A stretch of DNA of 64,000 bases from Acidobacteriota bacterium. GTDB lineage: Bacteria; Acidobacteriota; Vicinamibacteria; Vicinamibacterales; CAVVIG01. Under the pieces are notes generated by a model that made no database searches, was not told the DNA's origin, and saw only the letters and a list, made by a program, of their open reading frames with translations. Positions 37,406-46,569 of this stretch are shown here, piece after piece. Each line of letters starts with the position of its first letter. Positions within the stretch are counted from its first letter, which is position 1. Location: positions 1 through 64,000 of the forward strand of contig QHWB01000035.1 in assembly GCA_003222395.1 (NCBI GenBank), read 5' to 3'. The position numbers and the translations under genes were made by a program.

Positions 37406-37897
37406 ATGGTCGTTTTGCGATGCACGCGACAGCTTTTGATGCGCCTGAAATACGCAACAGAAGATCGAGTTGAGAAGTCGACTACGAGGCTCGGCGACTG
37501 GTACGGCACGCTAATTCGGTTTGGCCGACGACACGTCCTCCTGTTTACCAGCGAACGATCGAGGCTTCCGGTGCTGCTGCCCGTCCGCGATGCCGATCGG
37601 TTGCTGTCCGCATTTCCGTCCGCCGTTTCGGCGATGCTCGCGGCCGTCGGCGTGCCACCTGCGGCCATCGATCAAGAGCGATCCCAAATGTCGCCGATCC
37701 GCTTCGGTCCGACGCGGAACCGCAGCGTACTCGGGTCCATGAACGAGTTCGGATTTCTCGCGCGCATGCATTTCATAACCAAGCGCGCCGATCGGCTCGA
37801 CGTCATCGCGCGCGAGCTGGCTGAAGTCCCGCTGATTCTGCCGTTCAAAGGCGATTCGTCCAGAGACGTCACACGGCGACTGTTCGCGATCGATTGA
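37406..37897 (+). CDS. DUF6933-like protein
   Basis: 163 residues from ATG 37406 (MVVLRCTRQLLMRLKYA). Characteristic order: short N-terminal strand-helix, STTRLGDWYGTLIRFGRRHV, LLFTSERSRLPVLLPVRDAD, and the C-terminal helix ITKRADRLDVIARELAEVPL. DUF6933 proteins of ~160 residues are common beside mobile or defence genes; no activity is known. No strong ribosome site; Met at 37385 is an alternative. Confidence 0.6.
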   Translation: MVVLRCTRQLLMRLKYATEDRVEKSTTRLGDWYGTLIRFGRRHVLLFTSERSRLPVLLPVRDADRLLSAFPSAVSAMLAAVGVPPAAIDQERSQMSPIRFGPTRNRSVLGSMNEFGFLARMHFITKRADRLDVIARELAEVPLILPFKGDSSRDVTRRLFAID

Positions 37898-37932
37898 CGC
37901 GAGGATCTGCGTCGCTCCCTCTCACGATTGTG

Positions 37933-38011
37933 CCGGAGCGCTCGGGCGCGTCAAGACTTCCCTCGCTCGGCTTCGGCGCTTCGCGGTCTTGACCCGCCCT
38001 GCGCGCTCCGG
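37933..38011. repeat. Palindromic repeat, copy 1 (plus orientation)
   Basis: About 79 bp able to fold into a long hairpin: outer arms ccggagcgc / gcgcgctccgg and inner arms gtcaagac (37950-37957) / gtcttgac (37986-37993) around ttccctcgctcggcttcggc. An inverted, nearly identical copy lies at 47503-47581. Stem changes between copies are compensatory (A-T here, G-C there). Confidence 0.65.
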
Positions 38012-38161
38012 TCCGACGTACGCATTTATGGGAGCGACGCCAGATGCCGGCTCGGGAACTCCTTGCGATTGCTGACTGATTCGCATACGTTGAGCACCGT
38101 CACGGAAGATGGGCTACGGCGTTCACTTTCGGGCGCGCGGTGGAGTCGCCATAACTCGATG

Positions 38162-39016
38162 ATGCGAGCGAAAAAGACCGTTCCGAAGTTCGACGAGCTG
38201 ATCGACCCAACCATTCAAGCATTAAAGAGACTCGGTGGCAGCGGCTCGATCGATGAGATCGTTTTGGAAATTGTGAAGCTGCTCGATCTCCCGCAAGAAC
38301 TAACGGAGGTTCCCCACGGCAACACCGGCCGGACGGAACTCGAGTATCGATCGGCGTGGGCTCGCACCTACCTTCGGAACGCAGGCTATATCGAGAATTC
38401 CGACCGGGGCGTCTGGGCACTGACGCCGAAAGGTACCCAGACTCCCAGTGTTGACGGCCGCCAAGTGGCGCGTGATGTTGCGCGACAGCAACAGGCTGCG
38501 CGAGAGGCTGCGGAGGCGGCAACAGCCCCCATCGGAACACCGGTTGAACCGCCGACGATCTGGCAAGACAGGCTCCTCGCCGTCCTGCGAAGCATGGATC
38601 CGAGTGCATTTGAGCGCTTGTGCCAACGACTCATGCGTGAATCCGGGTTCATTGAAGTCGAAGTAACAAAGCGTACCGGCGACGGAGGCATCGACGGTTA
38701 CGGAACAATTAGGATTAGCGGTTTGATCAGCTTTAACGTCTTGTTCCAAAGCAAGCGTTACAAAGGGAATATCGGAGCAGACGTCGTTCGAGATTTTCGT
38801 GGAGCGATGGTGGGCCGAGCGGACAAGGGTTTAATCATCACTACCGGCGGATTCACGATCGAGGCGCGACGCGAGGCGACGAGAGACGGAGCCCCGCCGA
38901 TTGACCTAATCGACGGCCGACTACTCGCTGAGAAACTTAAGGAGTTGAAGCTGGGGGTCTCCACGACCCTGGTAGAGAACGTTGACGTCTCTGAGGAGTG
39001 GTTCAGATCGATCTGA
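38162..39016 (+). CDS. mrr: Mrr-type restriction endonuclease
   Basis: 284 residues from ATG 38162 (ATG 38159 is equally possible). The N-terminal ~110 residues are a winged-helix Mrr_N domain (FDELIDPTIQALKRLGGSGS ... RTYLRNAGYIENSDRGVWAL). The C-terminal ~140 residues are the Mrr catalytic domain: RLCQRLMRESGFIEVEVTKR, TGDGGIDGYG, and NVLFQSKRYKG give the D...Q-x-K nuclease site. Mrr cleaves DNA carrying foreign methylation. No clear promoter upstream other than the palindromic repeat. Intact length for the family. Confidence 0.85.
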   Translation: MRAKKTVPKFDELIDPTIQALKRLGGSGSIDEIVLEIVKLLDLPQELTEVPHGNTGRTELEYRSAWARTYLRNAGYIENSDRGVWALTPKGTQTPSVDGRQVARDVARQQQAAREAAEAATAPIGTPVEPPTIWQDRLLAVLRSMDPSAFERLCQRLMRESGFIEVEVTKRTGDGGIDGYGTIRISGLISFNVLFQSKRYKGNIGADVVRDFRGAMVGRADKGLIITTGGFTIEARREATRDGAPPIDLIDGRLLAEKLKELKLGVSTTLVENVDVSEEWFRSI

Positions 39017-39224
39017 CTCCTGTTCACTTCCCTAAATTCGACAGAACGCCAGCGGCGGAGCTGATAAAGCGAGTGGCCTGGTCTCGATCGCAAATCAGCC
39101 GCTGCGCAGGGTATGGAATCGTTCCCGAGTTTTTCTTTGTTCGTGGCCGTGCATCCGCCGCCGCCACCGAGGAAACCCTTGACTCCCAATCCGTGTTCCT
39201 CCACAATGGAGGAATTGAGGAGGA

Positions 39225-39458
39225 ATGGTGGCAACCCTTAACGTCAAGAACCTGCCGGACGGACTCTACCGAAAGCTCCAGGCGCGTGCGAAACGCCAGC
39301 GGCGATCGGTAGCCCAGGAGGTGGCCCAAATCCTCAGCGAAGCCCTTGAAACACCGAAAGCACTGTCGATTCTCGAACTGCAAGGTCTAGGGAAAGAACA
39401 TTGGCAGAACGTCGACGCCTTGAAACATGTGGAGCGTGAGCGTTCTGCGTGGGATTGA
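39225..39458 (+). CDS. Ribbon-helix-helix antitoxin (FitA/VapB-like)
   Basis: 77 residues. TLNVKNLPDGLYRKLQARAK, RQRRSVAQEVAQILSEAL is a ribbon-helix-helix DNA-binding domain of the FitA type (V-K-N-[LI]-P-[ED]). The acidic/helical C-terminus (LGKEHWQNVDALKHVERERS) would wrap the toxin. It overlaps the PIN toxin start by 10 bp, fitting a type II TA pair. The 208-bp gap after mrr should contain its promoter; nothing exact is identified. Confidence 0.8.
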   Translation: MVATLNVKNLPDGLYRKLQARAKRQRRSVAQEVAQILSEALETPKALSILELQGLGKEHWQNVDALKHVERERSAWD

Positions 39459-39907
39459 TCGCTGATCTTGGTCAAGGCGCTGTCGCGATCGACACCGCGA
39501 TCTTCATCTATTTCATCGAAGAACACCCACAGTTCCTCCCTCTCGTTTTGCCTCTCTTCGAACAAGCGGATCGAGGCAAAACGGAACTGGTCACTTCCGC
39601 GGTAACGCTCCTCGAAGTCTTGGTGGTGCCGTATCGGGCAGGCGACGTTCAGCTAGCAGAACGTTACGAACTGTTGCTGACAAGGAGTCGTGGAATTCGG
39701 ATGGTCGACATCACGCGCGAGCAGCTCAGAGCGGCTGCGCAGCTGCGTGCAGCCACTGGCGTCAAAACGCCTGACGCGGTGCAGCTGGTATGCGCAATCG
39801 GAACAGGCTGCAAGGTCTTCCTGACGAATGACCGCGAATTGCCGCCGATTCCAGGCCTGCGCGTAATTCAGCTCTCGTCGTACCTGGATTCCAATGAGCG
39901 GCGGTGA
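39449..39907 (+). CDS. PIN-domain toxin (VapC-like)
   Basis: 152 residues from GTG 39449. PIN acidic residues are readable: AIDTAIFIYFIEEHP (first Asp), TSAVTLLEVLVVPYR (Glu), KTPDAVQLVCAIGTGCKVFL (Asp) and TNDRELPPIPGL (final Asp). VapC-type toxins are Mg-dependent RNases, many cutting initiator tRNA; whether that applies here is unknown, although the island itself sits in tRNA-fMet. Confidence 0.85.
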   Translation: MGLIADLGQGAVAIDTAIFIYFIEEHPQFLPLVLPLFEQADRGKTELVTSAVTLLEVLVVPYRAGDVQLAERYELLLTRSRGIRMVDITREQLRAAAQLRAATGVKTPDAVQLVCAIGTGCKVFLTNDRELPPIPGLRVIQLSSYLDSNERR

Positions 39908-39917
39908 GGCGGGCGAC

Positions 39918-41009
39918 ATGAACCACTTCGCAACAGCGCTGAATGCGGTTTGTCCATATTACACAATGTTTCCGCTTGAATTTCCCTTGGGTGTACTTGC
40001 GCGTCGGCGCCAGCCAAAACAATGGGTCTTAGATCCCTTTTGCGGCAGAGGGACAACGACCTTTGCCGCCCGATTACTGGGATTGCCGTCAGTTGGGCTG
40101 GACAGCAATCCGCTCGCAGCTGCCCTAGCTGCAGCCAAAGTACCTCGGGTTTCCGCGCGGCAGGTCCTTGCGACCGCGCGATACATCCTCCATCAGCATC
40201 CAGAAGCGAGTGATATCCCAAGAGGTGCGTTCTGGCGGTATGTGTACAACCCGACAACATTAGGACAGCTCTGCCGCCTTCGCGAAGGCCTCCTCGAATC
40301 GCGCGACACTGAAGCGCGAATCGTTCTGCGCGCAATTCTTCTCGGCGCGCTCCATGGCCCCCTCAGTCAGAACGGCACGAGCTACTTTTCCAATCAGTGC
40401 CCCCGAACGTACGCGCCAAAGCCACGCTACGCTTTGAACTTTTGGAAGTCGCGTGGTCTTACGCCTCCACGGGTCGATGTACCAAGGGTTATTCAGAGCC
40501 GAGCGATCCGATACCTGCGCGAACAGCCTTCGGCAGTAAACGGGATCCTGCGCGTCGGCGATGCGCGCAGCTTGCATGCGTACGCTGACTTGCCCCCGAT
40601 TTCGTACGTGATAACATCGCCCCCTTATTACGGTATGCGAACGTACAGGCAAGATCAGTGGTTACGACATTGGTTTCTGGGAGAGCCAGCAGCCGTCGAT
40701 TACTCAGCCAAAGACACAGACTTTGCTCACTCCAGCCCAGATGCCTTCATTCGACAGCTGGCTGACGTCTGGAAGAACGTCCGAGGAGTATGTAAGCGGG
40801 ATGCGATGCTGGTCGTTCGCTTTGGAGGGATTCACGATCGAAAATGCGATCCAGTTGCGATGCTTAAAGAATCTTTGAGTCTCGCCAACTGGAATCTGGT
40901 GACGATCCGGTCGGCCGGAACGGCGCTGGACGGCCGACGACAAGCATCGCAATTCTTGGAAACGACGAAAACGCCTCGCTTGGAGTACGATTTCTACGCT
41001 ATCAGATGA
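39918..41009 (+). CDS. Site-specific DNA methyltransferase (beta class)
   Basis: 363 residues from ATG 39918, chosen for the GGTGAGG ribosome site; 39894 is an alternative overlapping the toxin. SAM motif I DPFCGRGTT (39-47) and catalytic motif IV TSPPYYG (233-239). TSPPY is usual for N4-cytosine or N6-adenine beta-class methyltransferases. Order is motif I before IV, with the target-recognition region between. Its stop is 4 bp from the convergent HerA stop. No cognate restriction enzyme is fused; nearby Mrr cleaves methylated DNA instead, so the pairing is unusual. Confidence 0.85.
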   Translation: MNHFATALNAVCPYYTMFPLEFPLGVLARRRQPKQWVLDPFCGRGTTTFAARLLGLPSVGLDSNPLAAALAAAKVPRVSARQVLATARYILHQHPEASDIPRGAFWRYVYNPTTLGQLCRLREGLLESRDTEARIVLRAILLGALHGPLSQNGTSYFSNQCPRTYAPKPRYALNFWKSRGLTPPRVDVPRVIQSRAIRYLREQPSAVNGILRVGDARSLHAYADLPPISYVITSPPYYGMRTYRQDQWLRHWFLGEPAAVDYSAKDTDFAHSSPDAFIRQLADVWKNVRGVCKRDAMLVVRFGGIHDRKCDPVAMLKESLSLANWNLVTIRSAGTALDGRRQASQFLETTKTPRLEYDFYAIR

Positions 41010-41013
41010 GGAT

Positions 41014-43161
41014 TCACCTTCGGACAATGAACAAGGTGTTCTTTGGTCCGCGTCGCTCCGTAGCCCACGCCTCGTTCTGAGGACCGAAGATTGCGTTGAG
41101 CGCCTGAGGCACTAGGTTGTAAGCAAGAGTGTCTCTGTCATCCATCGTCGGCGGCAAGGCGTCTTTAATCAGTCCAATAACTCGCCCCCAGGGGATACCG
41201 CCACTCCGAATGGAATTGTTGAATTCTTCATTATGGCGCAGGCTTGCGATGGCCTGCTCCTGCCTGACCCTGAAAACGTCAACCGTTTCGTCGGTGACAT
41301 CCCGCGCCGTTTGGGTAGGCACGCTGACCGGGAGGCCACTTGCCGTGGCGATGTTGGACGCGGCAACGTACTCTAGCTTTGTGGCGAAAGAATCCCTGAG
41401 CGTTCGCGCATACGTTTGAACGGCACGCGCGCGATAGTCCTTATCTAACCGTTCGTACATGGCCTCAAAGGACAGAACCCTCAACGAAATCGGATATGGC
41501 GTCCCGCCGACGCTGCTCCAGAAGACTCCTTGGCCAGCGATCGGCTCATTTAGCAGCGCACTCAGAATATCCTTGCTGAAATGAGCGTTCGCGCGTTGGA
41601 CGTTCTTCAGATCACCTTCAGACAGCAAGTGAAAGATGAACCAGTTGTCACCCTGGCTCAGAATCTCGGCGGGAATGCTACCCGGTTGCTGTGTGATGAG
41701 CACAGCACCGAGATCGTACTTGCGCCCCTCCTTCACCCATTCGATGTACGGCAACGAGGCTGACGCTCTGTCGTTCAGAACCGACTGCGCTTCCTCTACG
41801 ACGGCGATGGTCGGAATCGTCCTCGGTTCCGCTTTCGTGAACTCCTCCTGGTTGCGATCAAAGATCCGTCGCAGGATGAGACCAGAAAGAATCAGTGACG
41901 GGCCACCTCGAAGTTGCGATACATCGACGACGCACAATTTTCCTTGTGACAACGCCTCAAGGAGCATGTCCATCAATTGGCTTCCCCGATCGTGCAGCAT
42001 GCGAACGATAGCGGTCATGTTCGCGCGCGCTGCCAGCGCTTCGGCCTGCTGATCGGCCTGTAGATTCAGAATCTGCTGGACGAGATTCAGGTCGGCGCCA
42101 TTGCCATGGACGTCGATCAGATCGACGAGGGATGACCAATCCGATGAGTTCAGTCCGCGGAGTTTGCGGACATTTTGTTGATCTTGTTTCTCTGGAGACA
42201 GCGCGATCGAGATCACGTCTGAGGGCTGAAGTCGCCGAATGTCGAGCTTGATGCCGCCGGCGACAAAGGACCCATAGAACTCACTGGGTGCAGCCCTGGA
42301 TGTAAACACTACGATGCGATCCTGCAGCTCCGGGACATCGCAGAGGCCTGGACGCCCTTTGTCGTCGGGCCAGAAATACTCACCATCGGGATCAAAGATG
42401 ACCGTTCCGACCGGAACTTGTCGTCCGGCACGCTTGCCAATTGTCGGAGTCGCCTTATAGAGAGTGCTGAACAAAAGCTTGTTCAGGTTCGACTTCCCGA
42501 AGCCAGCGCGAGCAAACACGAACGTCCTCCGAGCCACAAGATGTTCTGCAGGGAAATGGACTTCCACCGCTGGCGCGCTAACGCGCATCCAAGGCTCGTG
42601 AACGATATCGGCGTCGTGGAACGAATATACGAACTCTCCCAGCGCCAAAACACCAATCTTTGCCCCGTCGTTGTAGTGGCCGGCGACTCTTCTTAACAAC
42701 TCGTCTGACAAGAAGGCCACCGGGCTGCCGACGTGTGGCAGTCGTCGGTGAGACGGCACAAAATCCAAGCGGCCATCCTCATCGCGCAGGACACCTAAAA
42801 CCCGGATGTCAACGCGGTATTTGAGATAGTCCTCTCGAAGCTGCTCTGGAATTGACCGCTCTTCGCGAAGAGCGCGAATGTTGAACTGTTCGCCCGCTGG
42901 GCCAGTCAGCCGACCTTCTGACGAGAGTGATGTAATCCTTCCCAGAACTGCCTCACTCGGCGACTCCAGCTGTACCAACACAAACTGCCCGTGCATCGGT
43001 ATGTTCTGAAAATCCGTGCGATAGGGGAGGACGAGATCGGCGTGGAATTCCAGCCCGCCTTCGGAGAAACCACGAAAAAGGCCGACGATCTTCGACTTCG
43101 GAAACAGTTCAACGGTCGCGCTTGGTTTAGTCATATCGGGCTGCACTTGGATCGGGGTCAT
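41014..43161 (-). CDS. HerA-type hexameric DNA translocase
   Basis: 715 residues if started at 43161; Met10 (43134) would avoid most of the overlap with NurA. N-terminal HAS-barrel-like part (residues 20-180). Walker A ARAGFGKSNLNK (217-228), DPDGEYFW after the first strand (257-264), Walker B IAVVEEAQS (452-460), a QQPGS sensor segment and a C-terminal arm. HerA ATPases thread DNA for NurA nuclease in archaeal end resection and form bacterial defence complexes with other effectors. Here it is the last gene of a five-gene operon directly behind NurA. Confidence 0.85.
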   Translation of the reverse strand: MTPIQVQPDMTKPSATVELFPKSKIVGLFRGFSEGGLEFHADLVLPYRTDFQNIPMHGQFVLVQLESPSEAVLGRITSLSSEGRLTGPAGEQFNIRALREERSIPEQLREDYLKYRVDIRVLGVLRDEDGRLDFVPSHRRLPHVGSPVAFLSDELLRRVAGHYNDGAKIGVLALGEFVYSFHDADIVHEPWMRVSAPAVEVHFPAEHLVARRTFVFARAGFGKSNLNKLLFSTLYKATPTIGKRAGRQVPVGTVIFDPDGEYFWPDDKGRPGLCDVPELQDRIVVFTSRAAPSEFYGSFVAGGIKLDIRRLQPSDVISIALSPEKQDQQNVRKLRGLNSSDWSSLVDLIDVHGNGADLNLVQQILNLQADQQAEALAARANMTAIVRMLHDRGSQLMDMLLEALSQGKLCVVDVSQLRGGPSLILSGLILRRIFDRNQEEFTKAEPRTIPTIAVVEEAQSVLNDRASASLPYIEWVKEGRKYDLGAVLITQQPGSIPAEILSQGDNWFIFHLLSEGDLKNVQRANAHFSKDILSALLNEPIAGQGVFWSSVGGTPYPISLRVLSFEAMYERLDKDYRARAVQTYARTLRDSFATKLEYVAASNIATASGLPVSVPTQTARDVTDETVDVFRVRQEQAIASLRHNEEFNNSIRSGGIPWGRVIGLIKDALPPTMDDRDTLAYNLVPQALNAIFGPQNEAWATERRGPKNTLFIVRR

Positions 43162-44238
43162 GCAGTTCGAATTCGTCGACTATGTGCGCTTTATCACGCA
43201 AATGGCTTCGGATCGCACCAGTAATCTCGTCCTGCAACATCCAGAAATCGAAATCCACGAGTTCCGCATTTTCATGCGCGGCCTGTAGACATTGCGGATA
43301 CAACGGCACAGGAAAACCATTCAGCGCATCCGCGAGAAGGTAACCAAAAACAGCGGCCGCGTGTCAATGGCCCAGATTGGGTCGTGGGGCCTGTCGCCAA
43401 ATTTCACAAAGAACATCTTGCCGGCGACGAACTTGTTGAGTTCGCCACCAGCTACTTCACTTTCATCTCCTCGTGCATACTCTGCCCACTTGTAGACGTT
43501 GCGTTCTAAATCTCGCGGCACCTCGACGTACACGGGGTAGGCCGTTCGCAACACGCCTTCGATCGCCATCGCCAAGCGATAACGCTGTAGCACCTTGCTG
43601 TGTTTTGCGATCCCTGCCAGGAATATCCGTCGCCTATGCTTTGAGAATTGTGTCGCTATCGCGTCGTCGATCCCCTGGCGGTATTTCTTGAACAAATCTC
43701 CGGAGAACACCTTGCTGCGGAGAAATCCATCGCGAACAATCACCGTATCGGTGGCGAAATCTCGCTCGCGAACGACTTCGAAGAGAACCGCCCACTCCAT
43801 TAACTCGCGGTACACTTGCACCCAACTTGGCTTGGGAGACTTCGCCGGAATCATTGGCGACAGCTCACTGAGAGTGCGCACATCAAGGAACTGCATCATT
43901 CGACCAAGGGCGGTGAGGGGAGTCCCATCTCCCGTCCTGTGCCGACGACTGACAGCTGTTATGTCGCTCGTTGGACTGACAACCTCCAAGCAGTATTCGT
44001 TGTGACTCGAATCGACGACACGGACGATCTGGATAAGGAACGGGTCAAAGTGCACCTTGTTGTTTCCGCCATCCGTGCCGACTAGCGAGATAGCCGTCGT
44101 CGCCCGCGGTTGGATTCGGCGCGTCGCCGACCGAAGCGGCCGAACATCGGTGCACAGATCATCAAGAAGCACTGCATCATCAGCAATGCGTTGGCGCATT
44201 TCAGACCGAAGCGTGGCGAGGCTGTCGAATTCGATCAT
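43127..44238 (-). pseudogene. NurA-domain nuclease, frameshifted near its C-terminus
   Basis: ATG 44238 opens the main frame, 305 residues: AISLVGTDGGNNKVHF contains the NurA D-G motif, followed by DTVIVRDGFLRSKVF, with second acidic site D, and PVYVEVPRD. It ends at 43321 (FLVTFSRMR), but LADALNGFPVPLYPQCLQAA, HENAELVDFDFWMLQDEI continues in another frame to 43127, as expected for a complete NurA. One indel near 43325 separates them. The truncated protein keeps its catalytic residues but loses the conserved last ~65 residues. Could be mutation, sequencing error or programmed shift. Confidence 0.75.
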
Positions 44239-44244
44239 GGCTAA

Positions 44245-45993
44245 CTATGAATGGCTCGGCGCGAAGTCAAGAAGCCGCGGTCGAACGGACCGGTCACTAA
44301 CGAAATCGCGGATTGCCTCCACGTCCTTGAGAAACTCCTCGGCTGGCACAATTCGGTAACGCCAGCAACTGAACTGTGGTTCGGGCTGCGACGCGAGACG
44401 CTGACGTGCTTGATTGAGTCGTTGGGAGGCCTCTTCCTGTTGGTCTAGGACGGCGTGTGTAACCGCCAGGCATTGTGCGTAATTCGCAGTGCCGTTGTCG
44501 TCGTTTAGTCCTAGAACACGTTCAAACAACTCTTTGCGGGGCGAACCCTCTGACGCCCAGGCAGCCATCGCGCGATTGAAGGTCTCGGCGACGGATGTGT
44601 CGCGCGTCGGTGACTCGTCAATGAGTTTCAACGCCTCGTCAACGTGACCCAGGCCCATCAGCACCAAGACGAGCTGATTCCGTACAGGATCATGCAGGGA
44701 CGCGGGTACGGAAGGAGTGACGTGAAGCTGCGTTAACAAGTCGCGAGCGGAAGTGAGGCCTTGTTCCTCACGCGCCAGCAGCGTCGCAACCCAGAACCTT
44801 CCTTCGTTCTCAAGGTCTTGGATAGCTGTCGCCTGCGAGACCGTTGTCAATCGCTCTGGTGACAGCGAAGACAGCAGACCAAGGGCTCGACCCACTTCGA
44901 AATCAGCTGTTCCTGCCGTATTAAGCAATGCTTCGACGTCGCCGAGTGCGCCATCCCGATTGCCTGTCATCGCGCGAGATTCGGCTCGACGAAGAAGCAC
45001 GTGCGAAGTGCGGGCACCCATCTCCACCAGGCGCGTCCAGAGCGTGTCCGCCTCTTCGAAGCGGCCCTCGTGCATGCGCAGGTTCGCCAGACGTTGAATG
45101 ATCTCAGCGTCGTCCTCGTGAACTCGCCGGATTTCGGTCAGACGCGACTCGATCTCAGTCCGAGACATCTTTGGGCTCGCTCCCTTACGGCGGCGAGTGA
45201 TGTCGCGGAGGAATGCGAGCGCCCCTTCGCGATCGTGAAGGTTCTGTTCGATGATCTTGTCGGTCAGAACGTGATATTCACGCGCCAGCCGGCTTTTCGG
45301 ACGATCGGCGGTGAAGATCACCTGGTTGAGGAGAGCTAGGCTGTCGTAGCGATGAACGATCGTTGAAAGATTGCTATATCCAAGCGTCTCGGAAAACACC
45401 CTGATTCGGCTGTCCAGAATCTGGTCCTCATCGTCAAGATCAGGAACGTTCGACATCACGAACGAGAGGTTTATCGCCTTCTTTCGAGGACCAGTTTTCT
45501 CAGCACGGATATCGTTCACGATCTTCGGCAAGCCCCGCAGATTCTGATCGGTTGGAAAGAAAAGGATGACCACCGAATCGGGAAGCTGCCGCGTGCAGAT
45601 ACCAGCTACATCACTGTGGCCTGTGCGGGAATCCACGAGGACGTAGTCTGGTGCCAGTGTTTGACGCCACTGCTCTTTCAAGTCTTCGAAGAGAAGGTAT
45701 CCGCTTCGATCTGCATAGAGCGTTCGCCAATCGATCTCGCTGAGACGACGTGCGTAGCCTTCGTCTTGATGCCCCGAAGGCATTACCCACAAGTGGCCAC
45801 CCTGTTTTCCAACGCTCGGACACTCGTACATGTACCGCTTGGGGAGGGGGTATGTGTCGATGCCGGGCGCCTCCAAATCGAAGTCGACCAACAGAACACG
45901 ACGCCCTCGCAAAGCGAGCTCGACACCGACATTGACGAGTGCCTGAGTGCGGCCCACGCCACCCTTGAAAGAGTAAAACGTTGTGATGTGCAT
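44245..45993 (-). CDS. KGGVGR-type ParA/MinD-like ATPase with TPR-like C-terminus
   Basis: 582 residues. Deviant Walker A SFKGGVGRTQ (residues 8-17), LLVDFDLEAPGID (switch I/Walker A' aspartate), DYVLVDSRTGHSDVAGI (switch II), and FFPTDQNLRGL. The canonical Lys-Thr of ParA's KGGVGKT is changed to Arg-Thr, defining the KGGVGR-variant class. From about 300 on are helical TPR-like repeats (IIQRLANLRMHEGRFEEADT, LLRRAESRAMTGNRDGALGD, LVLMGLGHVDEALKLI). It ends 6 bp before NurA. These proteins commonly accompany effector genes in defence-type operons; role here is inferred. Confidence 0.8.
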   Translation of the reverse strand: MHITTFYSFKGGVGRTQALVNVGVELALRGRRVLLVDFDLEAPGIDTYPLPKRYMYECPSVGKQGGHLWVMPSGHQDEGYARRLSEIDWRTLYADRSGYLLFEDLKEQWRQTLAPDYVLVDSRTGHSDVAGICTRQLPDSVVILFFPTDQNLRGLPKIVNDIRAEKTGPRKKAINLSFVMSNVPDLDDEDQILDSRIRVFSETLGYSNLSTIVHRYDSLALLNQVIFTADRPKSRLAREYHVLTDKIIEQNLHDREGALAFLRDITRRRKGASPKMSRTEIESRLTEIRRVHEDDAEIIQRLANLRMHEGRFEEADTLWTRLVEMGARTSHVLLRRAESRAMTGNRDGALGDVEALLNTAGTADFEVGRALGLLSSLSPERLTTVSQATAIQDLENEGRFWVATLLAREEQGLTSARDLLTQLHVTPSVPASLHDPVRNQLVLVLMGLGHVDEALKLIDESPTRDTSVAETFNRAMAAWASEGSPRKELFERVLGLNDDNGTANYAQCLAVTHAVLDQQEEASQRLNQARQRLASQPEPQFSCWRYRIVPAEEFLKDVEAIRDFVSDRSVRPRLLDFAPSHS

Positions 45994-46002
45994 AAAAACG
46001 CC

Positions 46003-46569
46003 CTAAGGATGCAGTTGGAATGCCTTTTCAGCCTGCACAAGCTCTGGTGAGACTTGCGCAATGGCGCGTAAACGTGGCGTACGAAACGGCAGCACGTTTG
46101 CCGGAAGCACTCGATTCGCGGCGTGCGCAGACGCATCGGGTAATTTGGACAGATTCTCCGGGTAGCGCAAAAGTCGCAGGTACTGATCGTAAGCAGCATT
46201 CTGAAGGGTTGCTCCCGATTCCCAGCGTGCGAGTGTCGCTTCCCCGAGTTTCGTCAATGCTGCGAATACCGGCCGGTTGAAGCCGTAACGGATCCGAATA
46301 TTCCGAATCTCGCTCGGTGTGAGAAGACCAAGGTGCTGGCAGACCGCGTCGTGGCGAAGTCGTTCGGCGTCCTCGTCGGTAAACTGCGTGCCACAATCGG
46401 CACAGGTTCTGACAGGAACCTCCACGGACAATTCCGCTGCAGACGATCCGACCCCATGGGTGAAACGATCAGTCTCGATCAACGTGGAGACGTTCGAACT
46501 ACCGCAGTTCGCGCAACGAGGATTCTTGGTGCGAGTCGACGATGACGCGTTCTTAGTACCGAGAATCAT
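46003..46569 (-). CDS. Zinc-ribbon / XRE regulator (MqsA-like)
   Basis: 188 residues. YgiT-type zinc ribbon CANCGSSN ... CADCGTQF (residues ~19-70), then a helix-turn-helix of XRE/MqsA type: LTPSEIRNIRIRYGFNRPVF and LGEATLARWESGATLQNAAY. The arrangement is that of MqsA antitoxin, which binds toxin through the zinc domain and represses through the HTH. It overlaps the upstream gene (ATGA, 46566-46569) and lies 9 bp before the ATPase gene. Likely autorepressor of the five-gene operon via the palindrome at 46984-46997. Confidence 0.8.
   Translation of the reverse strand: MILGTKNASSSTRTKNPRCANCGSSNVSTLIETDRFTHGVGSSAAELSVEVPVRTCADCGTQFTDEDAERLRHDAVCQHLGLLTPSEIRNIRIRYGFNRPVFAALTKLGEATLARWESGATLQNAAYDQYLRLLRYPENLSKLPDASAHAANRVLPANVLPFRTPRLRAIAQVSPELVQAEKAFQLHP

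Noticed and set aside
36826-37668. Minus-strand frame of 280 codons across the hairpin segment
   Set aside because: It crosses the end of the winged-helix gene and the DUF6933 gene, has no recognisable motif and is Arg/Ser-rich as expected for an antisense frame.
37933-38011. Palindromic repeat read as an intrinsic terminator
   Set aside because: No T-run follows either arm, and an almost identical inverted copy occurs elsewhere, so it is a repeat element rather than a terminator.
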